A DNA stretch of 37,115 nucleotides from Calditrichota bacterium (GTDB taxonomy: Bacteria; Electryoneota; AABM5-125-24; Hatepunaeales; Hatepunaeaceae), in the NCBI GenBank assembly GCA_018644935.1, contig JABGPL010000038.1:1-37115 (forward strand), read 5' to 3'. The notes below the pieces were generated by a model, which was not told the origin of the DNA, made no database searches, and saw only the letters and a list, made by a program, of their open reading frames with translations. The translations under genes and the position numbers were made by a program. Position 1 is the first letter of the stretch. The number at the start of each line of letters is the position of its first letter. Of this stretch, positions 1 to 11,500 are shown piece by piece.

Positions 1-538
1 AATGGTTGCTTCAGAGTAGACCAATATTCGGAAAGCGGTTCTACTCAAGTAATTATCTTTGAGATAATGAGTTTTTAGGTAAGGACTTGAAAGAAAACCC
101 TACATTTATTAATATCGCTATCAGGGTTTTCTTAAGCCATGGAATTCAATCGATTGATTTTTCTCTCTTTGTGTTAAGAGAATACTTGACTGATCACCAA
201 TGTATTTGTATTTTATAGTGTTGTTTGAAAGTTTTTTCAAATGACTGTTTGCCGATTAATTACTTTGTTAAATAACAAATTGATAAGAAATTAACAGCTT
301 GTTTAATCGGTACCACATATATGAAACTAATTTCAAGGAAAAAACAACTTACACCTTGAAACGTGAGTTTTGGTCATAGGAATATTTGCCTTCAAATAAT
401 CTTTGACAGAGCAAAACCTGTGATGCATTTAGCATTTCTGAGAAAGCTGTTTAAAGATCGCGAATATTCAGAAACCATATTTTTACATTGATACAGAAAT
501 TTAGGTTCCAGACCTGATTTAGACACGTACAGACGAAC
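1..538. other. Leading stretch without a recognised gene
   Basis: No convincing gene was found before the first secreted-protein gene. Bases 1-78 are open in frame 1 and end in TAG at 76-78. This could be the last 25 codons of a gene entering from the left, but frame 3 is also open to a TGA at 57-59, so neither is assigned. A terminator-like inverted repeat (listed separately) lies just downstream, which fits a gene ending at the left edge. The rest is AT-rich and presumably holds the promoter of the gene starting at 551; I could not pick a specific promoter. Confidence 0.4.
91..133 (+). terminator. Terminator-like inverted repeat
   Basis: The sequence AAGAAAACCCT (91-101) is the exact reverse complement of AGGGTTTTCTT (123-133), giving an 11-bp perfect stem with a 21-nt loop and a T-rich 3' arm. 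It sits 13 nt after a possible stop codon at 76-78. The loop is long for an intrinsic terminator, so the role is inferred. Confidence 0.5.
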
Positions 539-550
539 TTGAGGCAGGAC

Positions 551-3500
551 ATGAACCCAACCCGCAATTATGTGCTTTTCTTCATCCTCTCCATTTTAGT
601 AACCGGGGTAAATTCCGTTTACTCTGAAATAATTATTAATCCATTTGGAATTGCAGCAGCCGTTGAACGAAATGATGAGATTGTCAGAGAAATCTCTGTA
701 TTTAATTCAGGTGAAGATGTTGAGCATTTTAATATGAGTTTTGTAGATCCGCAAGAAAACCAGCTTGTCGGACCTCGTCGAGATGAGTTAGGAGATGAAA
801 TTGCACAATTTGAAACCGGCATTGAGGGTTGGATGGGACTCGCATGGGACGGAGAGTTAATGTGGGGAGTCACCGAAAATGTTTTAAGGGCATATGACAT
901 AAATGAAGAACAATTTGTAGAGATTATAAATCTCGACCAACAATACATCGGCATGTCATATGATGGAGATAGTTTTTGGCTTGGTCAGTTGGGGGATGGG
1001 GATCAAGCAAGTATTTCAAATATAGACAGAGAGGGATTTCTGCTTGATAACCTTGGTGTAGAAGGTTTTATTGTCACTGGTGTAGCATGTGAGGGAGATG
1101 ATATCTGGTATTACAGCCTTGATTTTGAAGGTGGCCAGATGTTGTTGAATAAAATGACTCAAGAGGGAGAAGAAATTGTTGAATATGATATTGGCAATAT
1201 AATTCAAGATATGTTTGTTGGACTTGCCTGGGTCCCCAATCATCTAGACGGGAATCTTTGGATAATGGGAATATCAGATGGAAGAATATTACAGGTTGAT
1301 GTTAACGAGGATGAGATAATTGAAGTTCAGGAGGTGAATGTAGGACAACAGGAAACCTTTGGATTTGAACATGATGGCGAAAATCTATGGTATTCGAGTA
1401 ATGATGATGTATGGCGGGTAATAGACGATGGTTATAATGAAGAACCAGATTGGATATCAATTGAACCCCGCGAAGGAGAATTAGAAGCGAATGCTGAAGT
1501 GCTTATTGAAATCACTTTTTCTCCGGGAGATCTTGAAAATGGAATTTACGAATTAAATTGTGTCTTCGAGTCTTATGAAGTAGGTAATGTAGATGTTGTT
1601 CAAACTAAATCATTCACTGTAATTATGTCAATTGGTCTTGATGTTGCTACGCTGATTGGGAGCGTGATTGATGCTGAGACAGATAACCCAATTGCTAACT
1701 CTGTAGTTTCACTTGATAGATATGAGATATTCAGAACCTCAAACAACGGTGGTGAATATTCAATACAGGATTTACCCTGGGGTGAGTACCAGTTATCCTG
1801 CGTCGCAGATAACTATCATCCATATTCAGAACAAATAGTCATAGATCAGGATGGAGTATTCAGGCAAAACATTGAATTGCTTCACTCTGTTTGTGAACCT
1901 GAATTTGATGAAATTGTCGTTGATATTGAATTTGGAGATTCGGATGATGTAGTTTTTACTGTCACAAACAGTGGTAATGGTGATCTTTCATATACAACAG
2001 ACTTGCATCTTCGAGGTGATGCAGATGTTGAACCCTGGGGACTTCGCGACAGAATTATCGCAGGTCAAATTCTGAATGATTCTCGTGTGCAAGGAGTTGT
2101 TTACATTGACGACAGGTTTTTTGTTGCCGGATCAAATGAAGAAAATCCTCAAATATATGTTCTTAATTCAGATGGTGAATTGATGAGTCAATTTGACCAG
2201 TTTAATGGAGAGGGAAGATATGGTTTTAAAGATTTAGCATTTGATGGAGAGTTGATCTGGGGATCACGTGGATCAATCATCTATGGATTTACTCCGGAAG
2301 GGGATCTAATGGTCGAATTTGATGGTCCATTTAACCCTAACTCTAATCTTGCCTGGGATAGTGATCGTGAATTGCTCTGGGTTTCAGGCACAACAACAGA
2401 TATCGTTGGGATTGATCGGGAGGGAAATAGAATAGCAGAGGTTGATCGTAATGGACTCAGGATATATGGGTTATCTTATTGGCAAGATGATCCTGATGGT
2501 TGTTCACTGTTTATTTACAACAAAATAAGTGACGGTGCTGATCAGAATGTACATAAAGTTAATCCTGAAAATGGTGAGATGCATCTTGTAAGGATTATCG
2601 ACCCAGATCTAGACGGTACACCAAATGGATCGTTTATTACGAGCCAGTATGATAGATATAGCTGGGTTTTTATCTCAGTAGTAAATGTTGGACCGGATGA
2701 CAGGATCGATGTATGGCAATTGGATTCAAGAACCGACTGGATGAGTATCGACCGAGGTGAGGGAATTATTGAAGCCAATCAAGATGAAGATTTTACTCTT
2801 ACTCTTAACTCCGAAGGGCTCCCATCTGAAGTATTTGAAGGTCAAATTGTTATCACTCACAATGGTGTTGGCGGTCAGACCTCAATCCCGATAACAATGA
2901 ATGTGCTCGATGAAGTTGTTCTTGAGGAAAGAGTAATTGTACTGGATGGTGGATGGAACTTAGTTTCCTTGAATATAGAAATCGAGAATAACGATATAAT
3001 TGACTTGACTCAAAACCTCGTTGATAATGAGACACTTTCAATGGTTAAAGATGGCGATGGTCGTTTTTATGCACCATTTTTTAATTTTAATAACATCCCC
3101 GGCTGGGATATATCTGAAGGCTATCTGATTAGAATGATAGAGATAGACGATCTGATTTGTCATGGGATAGAAATTGAATTTGACCGGCCAATTCAACTTC
3201 ATCGGGGCTGGCAGCTCGTAAGTTATTATCCCCGACAATCAGTCAATGCAAGAATTTCTCTTTCAGGAATAGTTGATAATCTCATTCTTGCAAAAGATGG
3301 TGACGGAAGATTTTATAGCCCGATTTGGGATTTTAATAATATTGGAGATCTTTCTGAAGCTTCAGGGTATCAACTGAATATGACAGAGGACGTTGAACTG
3401 ATCTATGTGGTGGAGGAGGGGGGTGAAGTAAATAGTGTAAATGATAGAGATTATTATTATTCTGACGACGATGTTTCTGCATTTCCAATTCATTTATCGA

Positions 3501-4069
3501 CCTCGATAAACATGAGTTTGCTCCTCATCGGGGACAGGAATGTAAACGGCGAGATTGCAGTTTATACAAATGATAGGTTTATCGGTTCAGGACATATTGT
3601 TGGTGGCAAAGGCGGTATTGCACTCTGGGGTGATGATCCGACAACTGATGAAATAGACGGTGCTCTACTGAATGATAAATTCAATCTAATACTCTTTGGG
3701 GAAGATGGAAAAAGAGAGATTGGATTTGAGGTTATTGACGGAAGCGGAAAGTACAGATCGGACGATTTTCAAGTACTAAAACTACAGACATTGAACACTG
3801 CCCCAGAGGAGTTTGGAATAATTTCCACCTACCCTAATCCTTTTAATAGCAGTACAAGAGTGAGGTTTAACCTGGCGGAAACAAACCACATTAATCTAGA
3901 CCTTTTCGACCTGTCCGGACGATTGGTGGAAAATGTGTATTCAGGCTTAAAAACTACTGGTGGGTATTCACTGACGATTGATGCTACTTCAATATCCAGT
4001 GGTGTTTACATACTTCAGCTTTCTACAGAAAGTAATATTTCAAAAAAGAAACTAACTTTAATTAAATAA
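551..4069 (+). CDS. T9SS-sorted beta-propeller surface protein
   Basis: Predicted secreted protein of about 1172 residues. ATG 551 is preferred over an in-frame TTG at 539 because GAGG (541-544) lies 6 nt upstream of it. A signal peptide (residues 1 to about 25) is followed by a WD/NHL-like beta-propeller region with repeated G-AWDGE/HDGENLWY motifs (about 70-350), a carboxypeptidase-regulatory-like Ig domain (about 365-447), a second propeller-like stretch (about 450-740) and a BACON-like strand region. It then has a duplicated GWNLVS / KDGDGRFYAP module (about 795-960), a WGDDP module (about 980-1075) and a T9SS type A sorting domain starting at YPNPFN (about 1093) and ending KLTLIK. The family is exported by T9SS and the tail removed or anchored. 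No catalytic motif was seen; adhesion or surface display is inference. The two genes downstream share its C-terminal cassette. Confidence 0.9.
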   Translation: MNPTRNYVLFFILSILVTGVNSVYSEIIINPFGIAAAVERNDEIVREISVFNSGEDVEHFNMSFVDPQENQLVGPRRDELGDEIAQFETGIEGWMGLAWDGELMWGVTENVLRAYDINEEQFVEIINLDQQYIGMSYDGDSFWLGQLGDGDQASISNIDREGFLLDNLGVEGFIVTGVACEGDDIWYYSLDFEGGQMLLNKMTQEGEEIVEYDIGNIIQDMFVGLAWVPNHLDGNLWIMGISDGRILQVDVNEDEIIEVQEVNVGQQETFGFEHDGENLWYSSNDDVWRVIDDGYNEEPDWISIEPREGELEANAEVLIEITFSPGDLENGIYELNCVFESYEVGNVDVVQTKSFTVIMSIGLDVATLIGSVIDAETDNPIANSVVSLDRYEIFRTSNNGGEYSIQDLPWGEYQLSCVADNYHPYSEQIVIDQDGVFRQNIELLHSVCEPEFDEIVVDIEFGDSDDVVFTVTNSGNGDLSYTTDLHLRGDADVEPWGLRDRIIAGQILNDSRVQGVVYIDDRFFVAGSNEENPQIYVLNSDGELMSQFDQFNGEGRYGFKDLAFDGELIWGSRGSIIYGFTPEGDLMVEFDGPFNPNSNLAWDSDRELLWVSGTTTDIVGIDREGNRIAEVDRNGLRIYGLSYWQDDPDGCSLFIYNKISDGADQNVHKVNPENGEMHLVRIIDPDLDGTPNGSFITSQYDRYSWVFISVVNVGPDDRIDVWQLDSRTDWMSIDRGEGIIEANQDEDFTLTLNSEGLPSEVFEGQIVITHNGVGGQTSIPITMNVLDEVVLEERVIVLDGGWNLVSLNIEIENNDIIDLTQNLVDNETLSMVKDGDGRFYAPFFNFNNIPGWDISEGYLIRMIEIDDLICHGIEIEFDRPIQLHRGWQLVSYYPRQSVNARISLSGIVDNLILAKDGDGRFYSPIWDFNNIGDLSEASGYQLNMTEDVELIYVVEEGGEVNSVNDRDYYYSDDDVSAFPIHLSTSINMSLLLIGDRNVNGEIAVYTNDRFIGSGHIVGGKGGIALWGDDPTTDEIDGALLNDKFNLILFGEDGKREIGFEVIDGSGKYRSDDFQVLKLQTLNTAPEEFGIISTYPNPFNSSTRVRFNLAETNHINLDLFDLSGRLVENVYSGLKTTGGYSLTIDATSISSGVYILQLSTESNISKKKLTLIK

Positions 4070-4494
4070 CATTTTTATTGTTCTGTGGTCAGAAACAGAA
4101 TTATTCACAACCTTTTCCTGCCCTCTGGGTATACCGATATCAAGGCTCGTACAAACGTTCGAAATTGCTACTGACGCCCTTCAAGGTGAAGAACTTACAA
4201 CAGATAATGTGGATTGCGCAAACTAATATCATCCGTGAAATCCGCACAATCTGCTGTTAATAGACAATCCTTAACTCGTTATTATCAGCAATGATAACAA
4301 TACTTTCCTGAAAAATCTGAAATCTAGCTACAATCCCTTTCTTTTTACTTAAATTAACAGTAATTGGTAAAGTGGGTGAAATTTTAACTCACTTGATTAT
4401 TTGAAATAGAATTTGATAGGGGGCGGATTCTTAATCTGGCTACTTCTACAATTCTGCGCAAGATCGTATTCATTACTTAACTGCGGAGCAAGAA
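4070..4494. other. Intergenic region, no gene supported
   Basis: 425 bases between two secreted-protein genes. Two weak inverted repeats are visible: TTCTGT/ACAGAA (4081-4086 and 4095-4100), close enough to the upstream stop to be a poor terminator, and TTATCA/TGATAA with a GCAA loop (4282-4297). A 60-codon open frame at 4078-4260 has no ribosome binding site or protein-like composition and is not called. GGAG at 4485-4488 serves the next gene. Confidence 0.5.
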
Positions 4495-7400
4495 ATGAAG
4501 ACTTGTAAATCAATAATGATATTGTTAGTGACCCTCTCACTCATGGTCCCACACCTTTTGCAGGCTGTGGTTATCAACGTTCCTGAAGATATCGAGACCA
4601 TTCAGGGAGCGATACAAGCCTCTGAAGATGGTGATGTCGTGCTCGTCGCGCCTGGTGAATATGATGAAAATCTCGACTTCCTGGGAAAAGCAATAACAGT
4701 TACCAGCCACATACACCTCGATGATAACCGGGATTTTATCGAAAACACCATTATTGACGGTGGGCGTAGGGATTGTGTTGTGGCGTTCAATAATGAAGAA
4801 GGACGGAACTCGGTGCTGCGTGGATTTACAATTCAAAACGGAATTCAGGATTGTGGAGGAGGAATTGATTGTCAGAGGCTCTCTTCACCTGAGCTGAACG
4901 ACTTACTCGTTACAGGAAATGAAGCTCGTGGCTATGGTGGAGGTATTTACTTCTCTTTTAGAACAACTCCATTAATACAAAGAACAACAATTTCAAATAA
5001 CCGTTCCAGTTTTGGTGGTGGTGGTGTGGCGACATGCTTTCCATCATCAGGGCAATTATCACATGTAATTATCTCTAACAATTTCGCTACTAGCCGTGGT
5101 GGGGGCATATATTCTGAATCGGGCGGGAGCTTTGAAATGGACCATGTCCTGATTGCGGATAATTCTACTAATGGGAGAGGTGGCGGAGCTTGTATAACAG
5201 AGTCAGGTACCAGCCGATTTACAAATGTAACATTTTCCGGAAATAATGCTGCAGCATATCCAGCATTAGAATCTTCGATAAGTGAATTTGAGATGATCAA
5301 TTGCATTATCTGGGATAACGCTGATGGAGTAAATTACCTCGCCACCTATTTTAGAGAAGATGAAGATGAGAATGAACCTTCAGTTTATTCATTTTCTTAT
5401 TGCGATATTCAGGGTGGAATGGACAATTTTCAACTCAGCCGTGACCCCGTTGTTAATTGGGATGAAGATAGCAACATTGAGATAAACCCACTATTTATTG
5501 ACCCCGAAGGTGGCAACTACTACCTCAATCCCGAAAGCCAGTGCATTGATATCGGTAATCCTGAATTTGATGAAGACCCTGACGGCACTCGCTCCGATTT
5601 AGGTGCGTTTTATTTTGATCAACGTGAAATGGAGCAGAATATCCCAAACATCGCCCTCCGATGGGAAATAGGCTGGGATGAGAACCAAATTGATTGGAAT
5701 CGATACTTCGACGAAATTTACACAGATGGTGAATATACAATACCGATTACAGTTGTGAATACAGGGACAGAAGAGCTCCAAATCGAAGACATCACTATTG
5801 ACAATAACTCTTTCAACGTTCAACCAGCTCAGTTTAATCTCCAGTCCAGAGATACCAGGCGGGTAAACATAACTTTTACTCCTGAAGAAGCCGGCGAAAT
5901 TCAATGCTGTATTAGGATTTTCAGCAATGATCCAGATGAACCTCAAGTTGATATCCGCATGAGTGTTGTAACTGCCCCACGGCCGATAATTTTTGTTAAT
6001 CCACTTAATTTCAACGATGAACTCAACACAGGAAATACGAATGTACATGAAATAGCTATCGGCAATAACGGCGAGAGCAACTTGACCTGGCACATTGAGC
6101 GCGAGTTAATCTCCGAACCCGATCCCGAAGAAAGACAGAACGGTCCGCGTCGCGATGATGTTGGAGATTTACTTGGAGAGATTGAATTTAACTTTGGTGT
6201 AATTCGAGGAATTACCTCGGATGGTGAACTAATCTGGTTGGTAAGTCATAATAATAACCGCACCGGAAATATGTTTGCAATCGACCCTTTTAACCATGAA
6301 GTTGTCAGGGAGTTCTCATGGGACAATATGGCTCCTGATGACATTTTCTGGGATGGCGAAGTATTCTGGGTTGCCGGTCACCTCAATGGGAACAATGTGT
6401 TTATTATCCTCGATAATGGAGGCAACATAGTTGACCAAATCGAAATGCCGGCACCACGAATGGCAGCATTAGGTTTCAATGGTGAAGATCTTATGTTCTC
6501 ATACTCCTATGACACCCATGCAGTTTATATCGTTCAAAAAGATAATTTTAATCTTGAAATTATCGCAGAAATTCCCAGAGGCGATATTCACGGAATAATG
6601 GGAGGAGCTAACATAGGAGGTATAGAATGGGTTCCTGCTCACGACGATGGACACTTGTGGATGGTATATCGAAATAATCCCATCGCTAATTTAGCTCAAT
6701 GTAAAATAAATGCTGATTGGGAGATCGAGGCAATTCAAACAATTGAGCTTGAAGATCGCGGTTACGGATCTCTCTGGCATGACGGAGTAAATTTATGGAC
6801 CGGCGGAGGAGAAGATTTCCGGTTTGTAAAAATCTGGGATGATGGAATACATGAAGTTCACTGGTTTACAATAGACACTTATGAAGGCACACTTCAAACG
6901 GATGAAGAACAGATTATTGAACTGACTCTGGATGCAACATCCCTTATTGGCGGTGAGTATCGCGGTATGTTAAATGTCTTTTCCAACGATCCTGTTGATC
7001 CCGAGCTTAATATTGAAATCAATCTTGATGTTATTGAAATAGAATTGCCGAGAAATCTTGTTGTACCTTTGTCTGAAAATTGGAATCTAATATCAATCAA
7101 CATCAATCCAGATAATGAATTTTATTTGGAAGGTGAAGACCGCGGTCCGGATATAATATCAATGATGCAACAGCTGCGAGTAGACGAGGATAATCACCAT
7201 GTTCGTCTCCTGAAAAATGAGGACGGCCTTTTCTATGCGCCTGCATTTGGATTCGGTAACATTCAATATTGGAACTTGACTGAGGGTTATCTTATCAACG
7301 TTGATGCGGATGTTGAGGCAACATACGTCGGCGAACAAATTCCCTTCGATACCGACATTCCTCTTGAAGAAGGCTGGAATTATATTGCATATCTACCAAC

Positions 7401-8274
7401 GTACGAACTCGACGCTAATCGACCGGATTATTACACTCTTTCGCCGATTATTGATCATGTAATAATTGCAAAAGATGGTGAGGGGCATTTCATGCTGCCG
7501 GGTGAATTTGATTTTTCCAACATGCCTCCCTGGCGTGAGACACAAGGGTATCAGGTGAGGGTAGATGATGATGTAGTTCTGAATTATCCACCTGAAAGGG
7601 AGGAGGACGTAGTTGCGAGGAACCAGGAGACGAAGCAATCTCAAAGGTTGCGTCACTTTGTTCACAATTACGTGACAGGTGAAAACATGAGTGTACTCAT
7701 ATCATCAATTAACGGTATTGAAGCACACACAGGTAGTGAGATTGCGGCGTTTAACTCCGGTGAGCAAATCGTCGGCACAGGAATAGTAAATTCCGAAGGT
7801 CAATGTGGTTTGGCAGTGTGGGGTGATGATCCAGCCACCGACCAGAGTGAGGGACTTCAAATCGGTGAAGCCTTTACACTAACGATGTGGGATGCAAAGC
7901 TGGATCGAGAAATTGAATTGACTCATGAGACCAACATGGAAGGAAATAGATTGATTTACGAAACTGATGGTCTCTCCATTCTGGAAATGGAAATCGAAGC
8001 ATCAATTCCTGATGAGTTTTTCCTGTCGGATGCATATCCTAATCCGTTTAACGCATCTGTGAGGTTGAGCTATGGATTGCCAGAGGATGTTGTTGTTAAG
8101 ATTAGTGTTTACGACATAAGTGGTCGTTTGGTTTCAACATTAATTAGTAGTAAATTTAAAGCAGGAATTCATTCAGTCATTTGGGAGAGCAGATCATCTG
8201 CTGCCGGGATATACTTCATTCAAATGTCAACAGGTGATTTTAGAAGCATTAGAAAGGTGACTCTTTTAAAATAG
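4495..8274 (+). CDS. T9SS-sorted parallel beta-helix protein
   Basis: Predicted secreted protein of 1259 residues; ATG 4495 has GGAG 6 nt upstream. After a signal peptide (1 to about 24) there is a right-handed parallel beta-helix (about 25-375) with the usual opening (INVPEDIETIQGAIQAS), glycine-rich turns such as GGGIYF and GGGGVAT, and the DPDGTRSDLGAF closing motif typical of these pectin-lyase-like folds. No pectinase catalytic residues were recognised. An ASH-like beta-sandwich (about 385-500) and a propeller-like region introduced by GPRRDDVGD (about 545-800) follow. Next come the duplicated GWNLIS module (about 855-1020), a WGDDP module (about 1060-1160) and the T9SS type A sorting domain from YPNPFN (about 1180) to KVTLLK. 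Polysaccharide binding or adhesion is plausible but not shown. It is the middle gene of three with a shared C-terminal cassette. Confidence 0.9.
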   Translation: MKTCKSIMILLVTLSLMVPHLLQAVVINVPEDIETIQGAIQASEDGDVVLVAPGEYDENLDFLGKAITVTSHIHLDDNRDFIENTIIDGGRRDCVVAFNNEEGRNSVLRGFTIQNGIQDCGGGIDCQRLSSPELNDLLVTGNEARGYGGGIYFSFRTTPLIQRTTISNNRSSFGGGGVATCFPSSGQLSHVIISNNFATSRGGGIYSESGGSFEMDHVLIADNSTNGRGGGACITESGTSRFTNVTFSGNNAAAYPALESSISEFEMINCIIWDNADGVNYLATYFREDEDENEPSVYSFSYCDIQGGMDNFQLSRDPVVNWDEDSNIEINPLFIDPEGGNYYLNPESQCIDIGNPEFDEDPDGTRSDLGAFYFDQREMEQNIPNIALRWEIGWDENQIDWNRYFDEIYTDGEYTIPITVVNTGTEELQIEDITIDNNSFNVQPAQFNLQSRDTRRVNITFTPEEAGEIQCCIRIFSNDPDEPQVDIRMSVVTAPRPIIFVNPLNFNDELNTGNTNVHEIAIGNNGESNLTWHIERELISEPDPEERQNGPRRDDVGDLLGEIEFNFGVIRGITSDGELIWLVSHNNNRTGNMFAIDPFNHEVVREFSWDNMAPDDIFWDGEVFWVAGHLNGNNVFIILDNGGNIVDQIEMPAPRMAALGFNGEDLMFSYSYDTHAVYIVQKDNFNLEIIAEIPRGDIHGIMGGANIGGIEWVPAHDDGHLWMVYRNNPIANLAQCKINADWEIEAIQTIELEDRGYGSLWHDGVNLWTGGGEDFRFVKIWDDGIHEVHWFTIDTYEGTLQTDEEQIIELTLDATSLIGGEYRGMLNVFSNDPVDPELNIEINLDVIEIELPRNLVVPLSENWNLISININPDNEFYLEGEDRGPDIISMMQQLRVDEDNHHVRLLKNEDGLFYAPAFGFGNIQYWNLTEGYLINVDADVEATYVGEQIPFDTDIPLEEGWNYIAYLPTYELDANRPDYYTLSPIIDHVIIAKDGEGHFMLPGEFDFSNMPPWRETQGYQVRVDDDVVLNYPPEREEDVVARNQETKQSQRLRHFVHNYVTGENMSVLISSINGIEAHTGSEIAAFNSGEQIVGTGIVNSEGQCGLAVWGDDPATDQSEGLQIGEAFTLTMWDAKLDREIELTHETNMEGNRLIYETDGLSILEMEIEASIPDEFFLSDAYPNPFNASVRLSYGLPEDVVVKISVYDISGRLVSTLISSKFKAGIHSVIWESRSSAAGIYFIQMSTGDFRSIRKVTLLK

Positions 8275-8579
8275 CAGATATCGGGATGATGTGGACTGTA
8301 GGATAGGCATTCCCAGGCTATCCAAGAATGTGTTGTTGGTAGGACAAGCATTCCTGCTTGTCATTCCCGCAAAGCGGGAATTCATAATTATCAATAACTC
8401 ACTGGATGCACTTCACAAGTGAAGCAGTTCACCCAATCAAGTTGGGAATGAGGAAAAACGAATGAGTTTGATATTTTTTAGACAGCCTGAGAATGTCCAA
8501 CCTGCTGAGATTGCATTAGAGGATAGGAATGCTCGTACTCCATAAGATGGAGCACATATGAAAATTATTTGGAGTTATC
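8275..8579. repeat. Intergenic cluster of short inverted repeats
   Basis: The gap holds no gene but at least four perfect or near-perfect hairpins: GGATAG/CTATCC (8301-8323), GACAAGCA/TGCTTGTC with loop TTCC (8343-8362), ATTCCCGC/GCGGGAAT with loop AAA (8363-8381), and CTTCAC/GTGAAG with loop AA (8411-8424). A further CCCAA/TTGGG hairpin lies at 8432-8446. The first two share the core (G/A)GCATTCC, and the reverse complement of 8521-8541 contains GAGCATTCC, so they look like members of one dispersed palindromic repeat family. The first pair may also act in termination of the gene ending at 8274. GGAG at 8571-8574 is the ribosome binding site of the next gene. Confidence 0.75.
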
Positions 8580-11500
8580 ATGCTTAAACTTTGTACTAGT
8601 CTCTTGTTATGTGTCTTAATCGCATTTTTCATATTCCCCTCTGAGTCATTCTGTGTCCCACACGTGGCTCTCGATGAAAGTTTTAACCATAATCAACAAA
8701 ATCAAAACTTACTCTGGCCCTGGTTTACCGACTTGCGTAACGGTATCCGGTGGCATTACAATGCTATGAATCCGCATTTCAGAGCGGAACCTGAATCTAC
8801 TCCCGTCTCATGGGGTGTCCAAGATTTTATTTTCAACAGAAATGTTATTGAAAATGATGAAGTTAATCAGGCAATGTGGTGTGCATACACAAATCGGGAT
8901 AACGTAAATGCTCCCCGATGGCCGGAAGATGATTTTTATGTACAGAACCAGAATGCCTGGATGTGGTGGGGGCCGGTCGACCTTACTGAAGCAGTCGAAG
9001 GCAGGTTAGGCTTCTGGCTATACCTTGAGCTTCCAGAGGATGCTGGTGATGCATTACATTTTGTCGCCTTGACTGATGCAAACTTATTAACTTCACAGGG
9101 AGACAATTTCATCGAGAATGTGCCGATAGGCATTTCAATAACTGAAGGTAATGATGAGTGGGAAGAATTCGAATTTGATCTCGATGAATTGATTGTCAAT
9201 GGTGATGCCGATAATCCGGTGAGTGTTCTGGGAGAGGAAGAGGTTTATATCGCTTTTGTATGGCATACAGATGACTCAAACGTTGGTCGTAATCGTGGGG
9301 CTTTTATTGATGATGTCAGCCTGATTTGGGAAGATGGATTAGATCCTCAGGAGATCAATGTTGACCGAGATGGAATAAATTTTGGTAGAGTGCATATTTT
9401 CGATCAGCGTGAAGCAGATGAAGTATTAACAATTACAAATACTGGTGACATTAATCTCCAAATTGAGAATTTTGAGTCAAATAGTGAAACCTTTACCGTC
9501 AATTTTGATGATGAATTCCTCATCAACCCAGGTGATTCAGAGGAAATTACCATAACTTTTGCACCTCCACGCGGACAATTTTATGAGGGGATTTTATCCA
9601 TCACCTCAGACGATCCTGAAAATGAAATTATACAGGTTAGCCTGATAGGGGCAGGTGGTAACGATGCGTTAGAGGTAGTGAATTCAGTGGAAGATGTTTT
9701 CTTAGACGAAGACCCGGGAATGGTTGAGATCATTGTCTGGGATGAAGTATTCAGAGGCGATTTGGTTGGTATCTTTTTTGAAGGGAGTCCTGAAGAATTG
9801 AATATGGAATTCCTTCGCGGTGTTTTACGCATTAATCCAAATGAAAACTATAACATCCCTGAAGGTGTTGAAATTACATTAATAGCTATGGACCCATTTG
9901 GGCAGGAAGTTGAGGATGTTTTTCTGATTACCATAGCTCCTGTCAACGACCCACCTGAGGTTGTGAATCCGATCAGAAACATACAAGCCTGGGAAAACGA
10001 TGGTTTGGTTTGGATTGCGGAACTCGATCGAGTGTTTTTCGACGTTGATGGTGATGAGTTGACCTATTCTTTTGAAGGGGATGAGGAGGAGATGAGAATG
10101 GGTATAAATGATGATAATATTCTGTTCTTCAACGCTGAAGAGGACTACTATTTGCTGCGTCGGGGGGTGGAAATTATTGTGACAGCAGAGGACACGGATG
10201 GAGCGATGGTGGAAGATGTATTCACACTTCGCATCATTATGGAAGATCCATGGATGCCAGATCGGATTGAGGACATTATGGTTGATGAAGATCCTGGTCG
10301 AGTTTTTGTTGCAGATTTGGATGATGTTTTTGATAATGAGGAAATGGAATTTGTTTTTATGTTTGTTGATGATACAGAAGAATTGAACATGCAAATAGAT
10401 GAGGAAAATGTTCTCTCCTTTAATCCCGAACCGAATTTCAACATCCCCAATGGAGCTGAGATTACTATTTTAGCAGAGAACGTTGAAGGGGAGATCTGGG
10501 CAGGGGTCTTTGTAGTGGTAATTCTACCGGTTAACGACCCACCTGAGGTTATTCAGGAAATAGAAGATATCAATATTGAGCAAAATCCCGGTCTAACAGA
10601 AATCGTGGATCTTGATGACATCTTTCTTGATGTTGATGGTGATGAATTAGCGTATTCGATCAACGATGCATTGGAAGAACTGAGAATGAGTCTTAATGAT
10701 GAAAATGTACTTTCTTTCCGTCCAGATCGTGATTTATTCATGGAAGAACCGATAGAAATTACCGTAACCGCAACCGATCCTGATGAGACAACTGTAGAAG
10801 CCACTTTCCTCTTAATGTTAAGAGCATTCGAACTTCAAGTTAACGCTATTGATGATGTAGTTATAATGGAAGATACGCAAGATTTCGAAGATGTCTTGAT
10901 AGCAGATCTTCAGGAAGTATTCTTCTTTGATAATGGCAATGGGCTTGGACGGGAATATGGTTTTCGAGGTGCTGGTGAAGGTCTCAATATGGCGATCGGT
11001 GGTATGGAGGCAAGGCTATTATTTATCATGCCCGAAGAAAATTATAATGATCCTGAGGGAGAAGTTATCACAGTGTTCTGTGAATGGCGAGAAGGTGAAA
11101 TAGTTGAGGATCAATTTACCCTGACTATTCTACCCGTCAACGATCCACCTCATATCATAGATCCTATAGAAGATGCAGTGCTCCAATTGAATCTCGGACG
11201 AAGAATGATTGGTGAGCTCGATGATGTCTTTGGAGATATCGACGGAGATCAACTGGAATATACTTTTGTGGGTGCCCCGGATGAGTTACACATGTCCATT
11301 AATGATGATAACCGATTGTTAATAGATCCCGAAAGAGATTTTGTCAATCCGGAAGGCTTCGCCATAACTGTAACTGCTATAGATCCCGAGGGTGAAGCTG
11401 TCAGCGATGAATTCCGTATCCTTCTTGTGGATATGGAAGACATTGAACTCCAGCATTTTAATGATTTTGTCGAAACCGGCTTTAGCATGGCTCTGGTTGT

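Noticed and set aside
4078-4260. 60-codon open frame in the gap after the first secreted protein
   Set aside because: No ribosome binding site, no recognisable protein composition, and it starts directly inside a weak hairpin behind the previous stop.
4495-5640. Beta-helix domain as a pectate lyase or other polysaccharide lyase
   Set aside because: The fold-level features are clear but no lyase catalytic motif was recognised; these helices are often non-enzymatic in T9SS cargo.
8558-8587. Nine-codon open frame (MKIIWSYHA) overlapping the start of the 1510-residue protein gene
   Set aside because: It has no good ribosome binding site of its own and nothing suggests a regulatory leader peptide; the overlap is probably chance.
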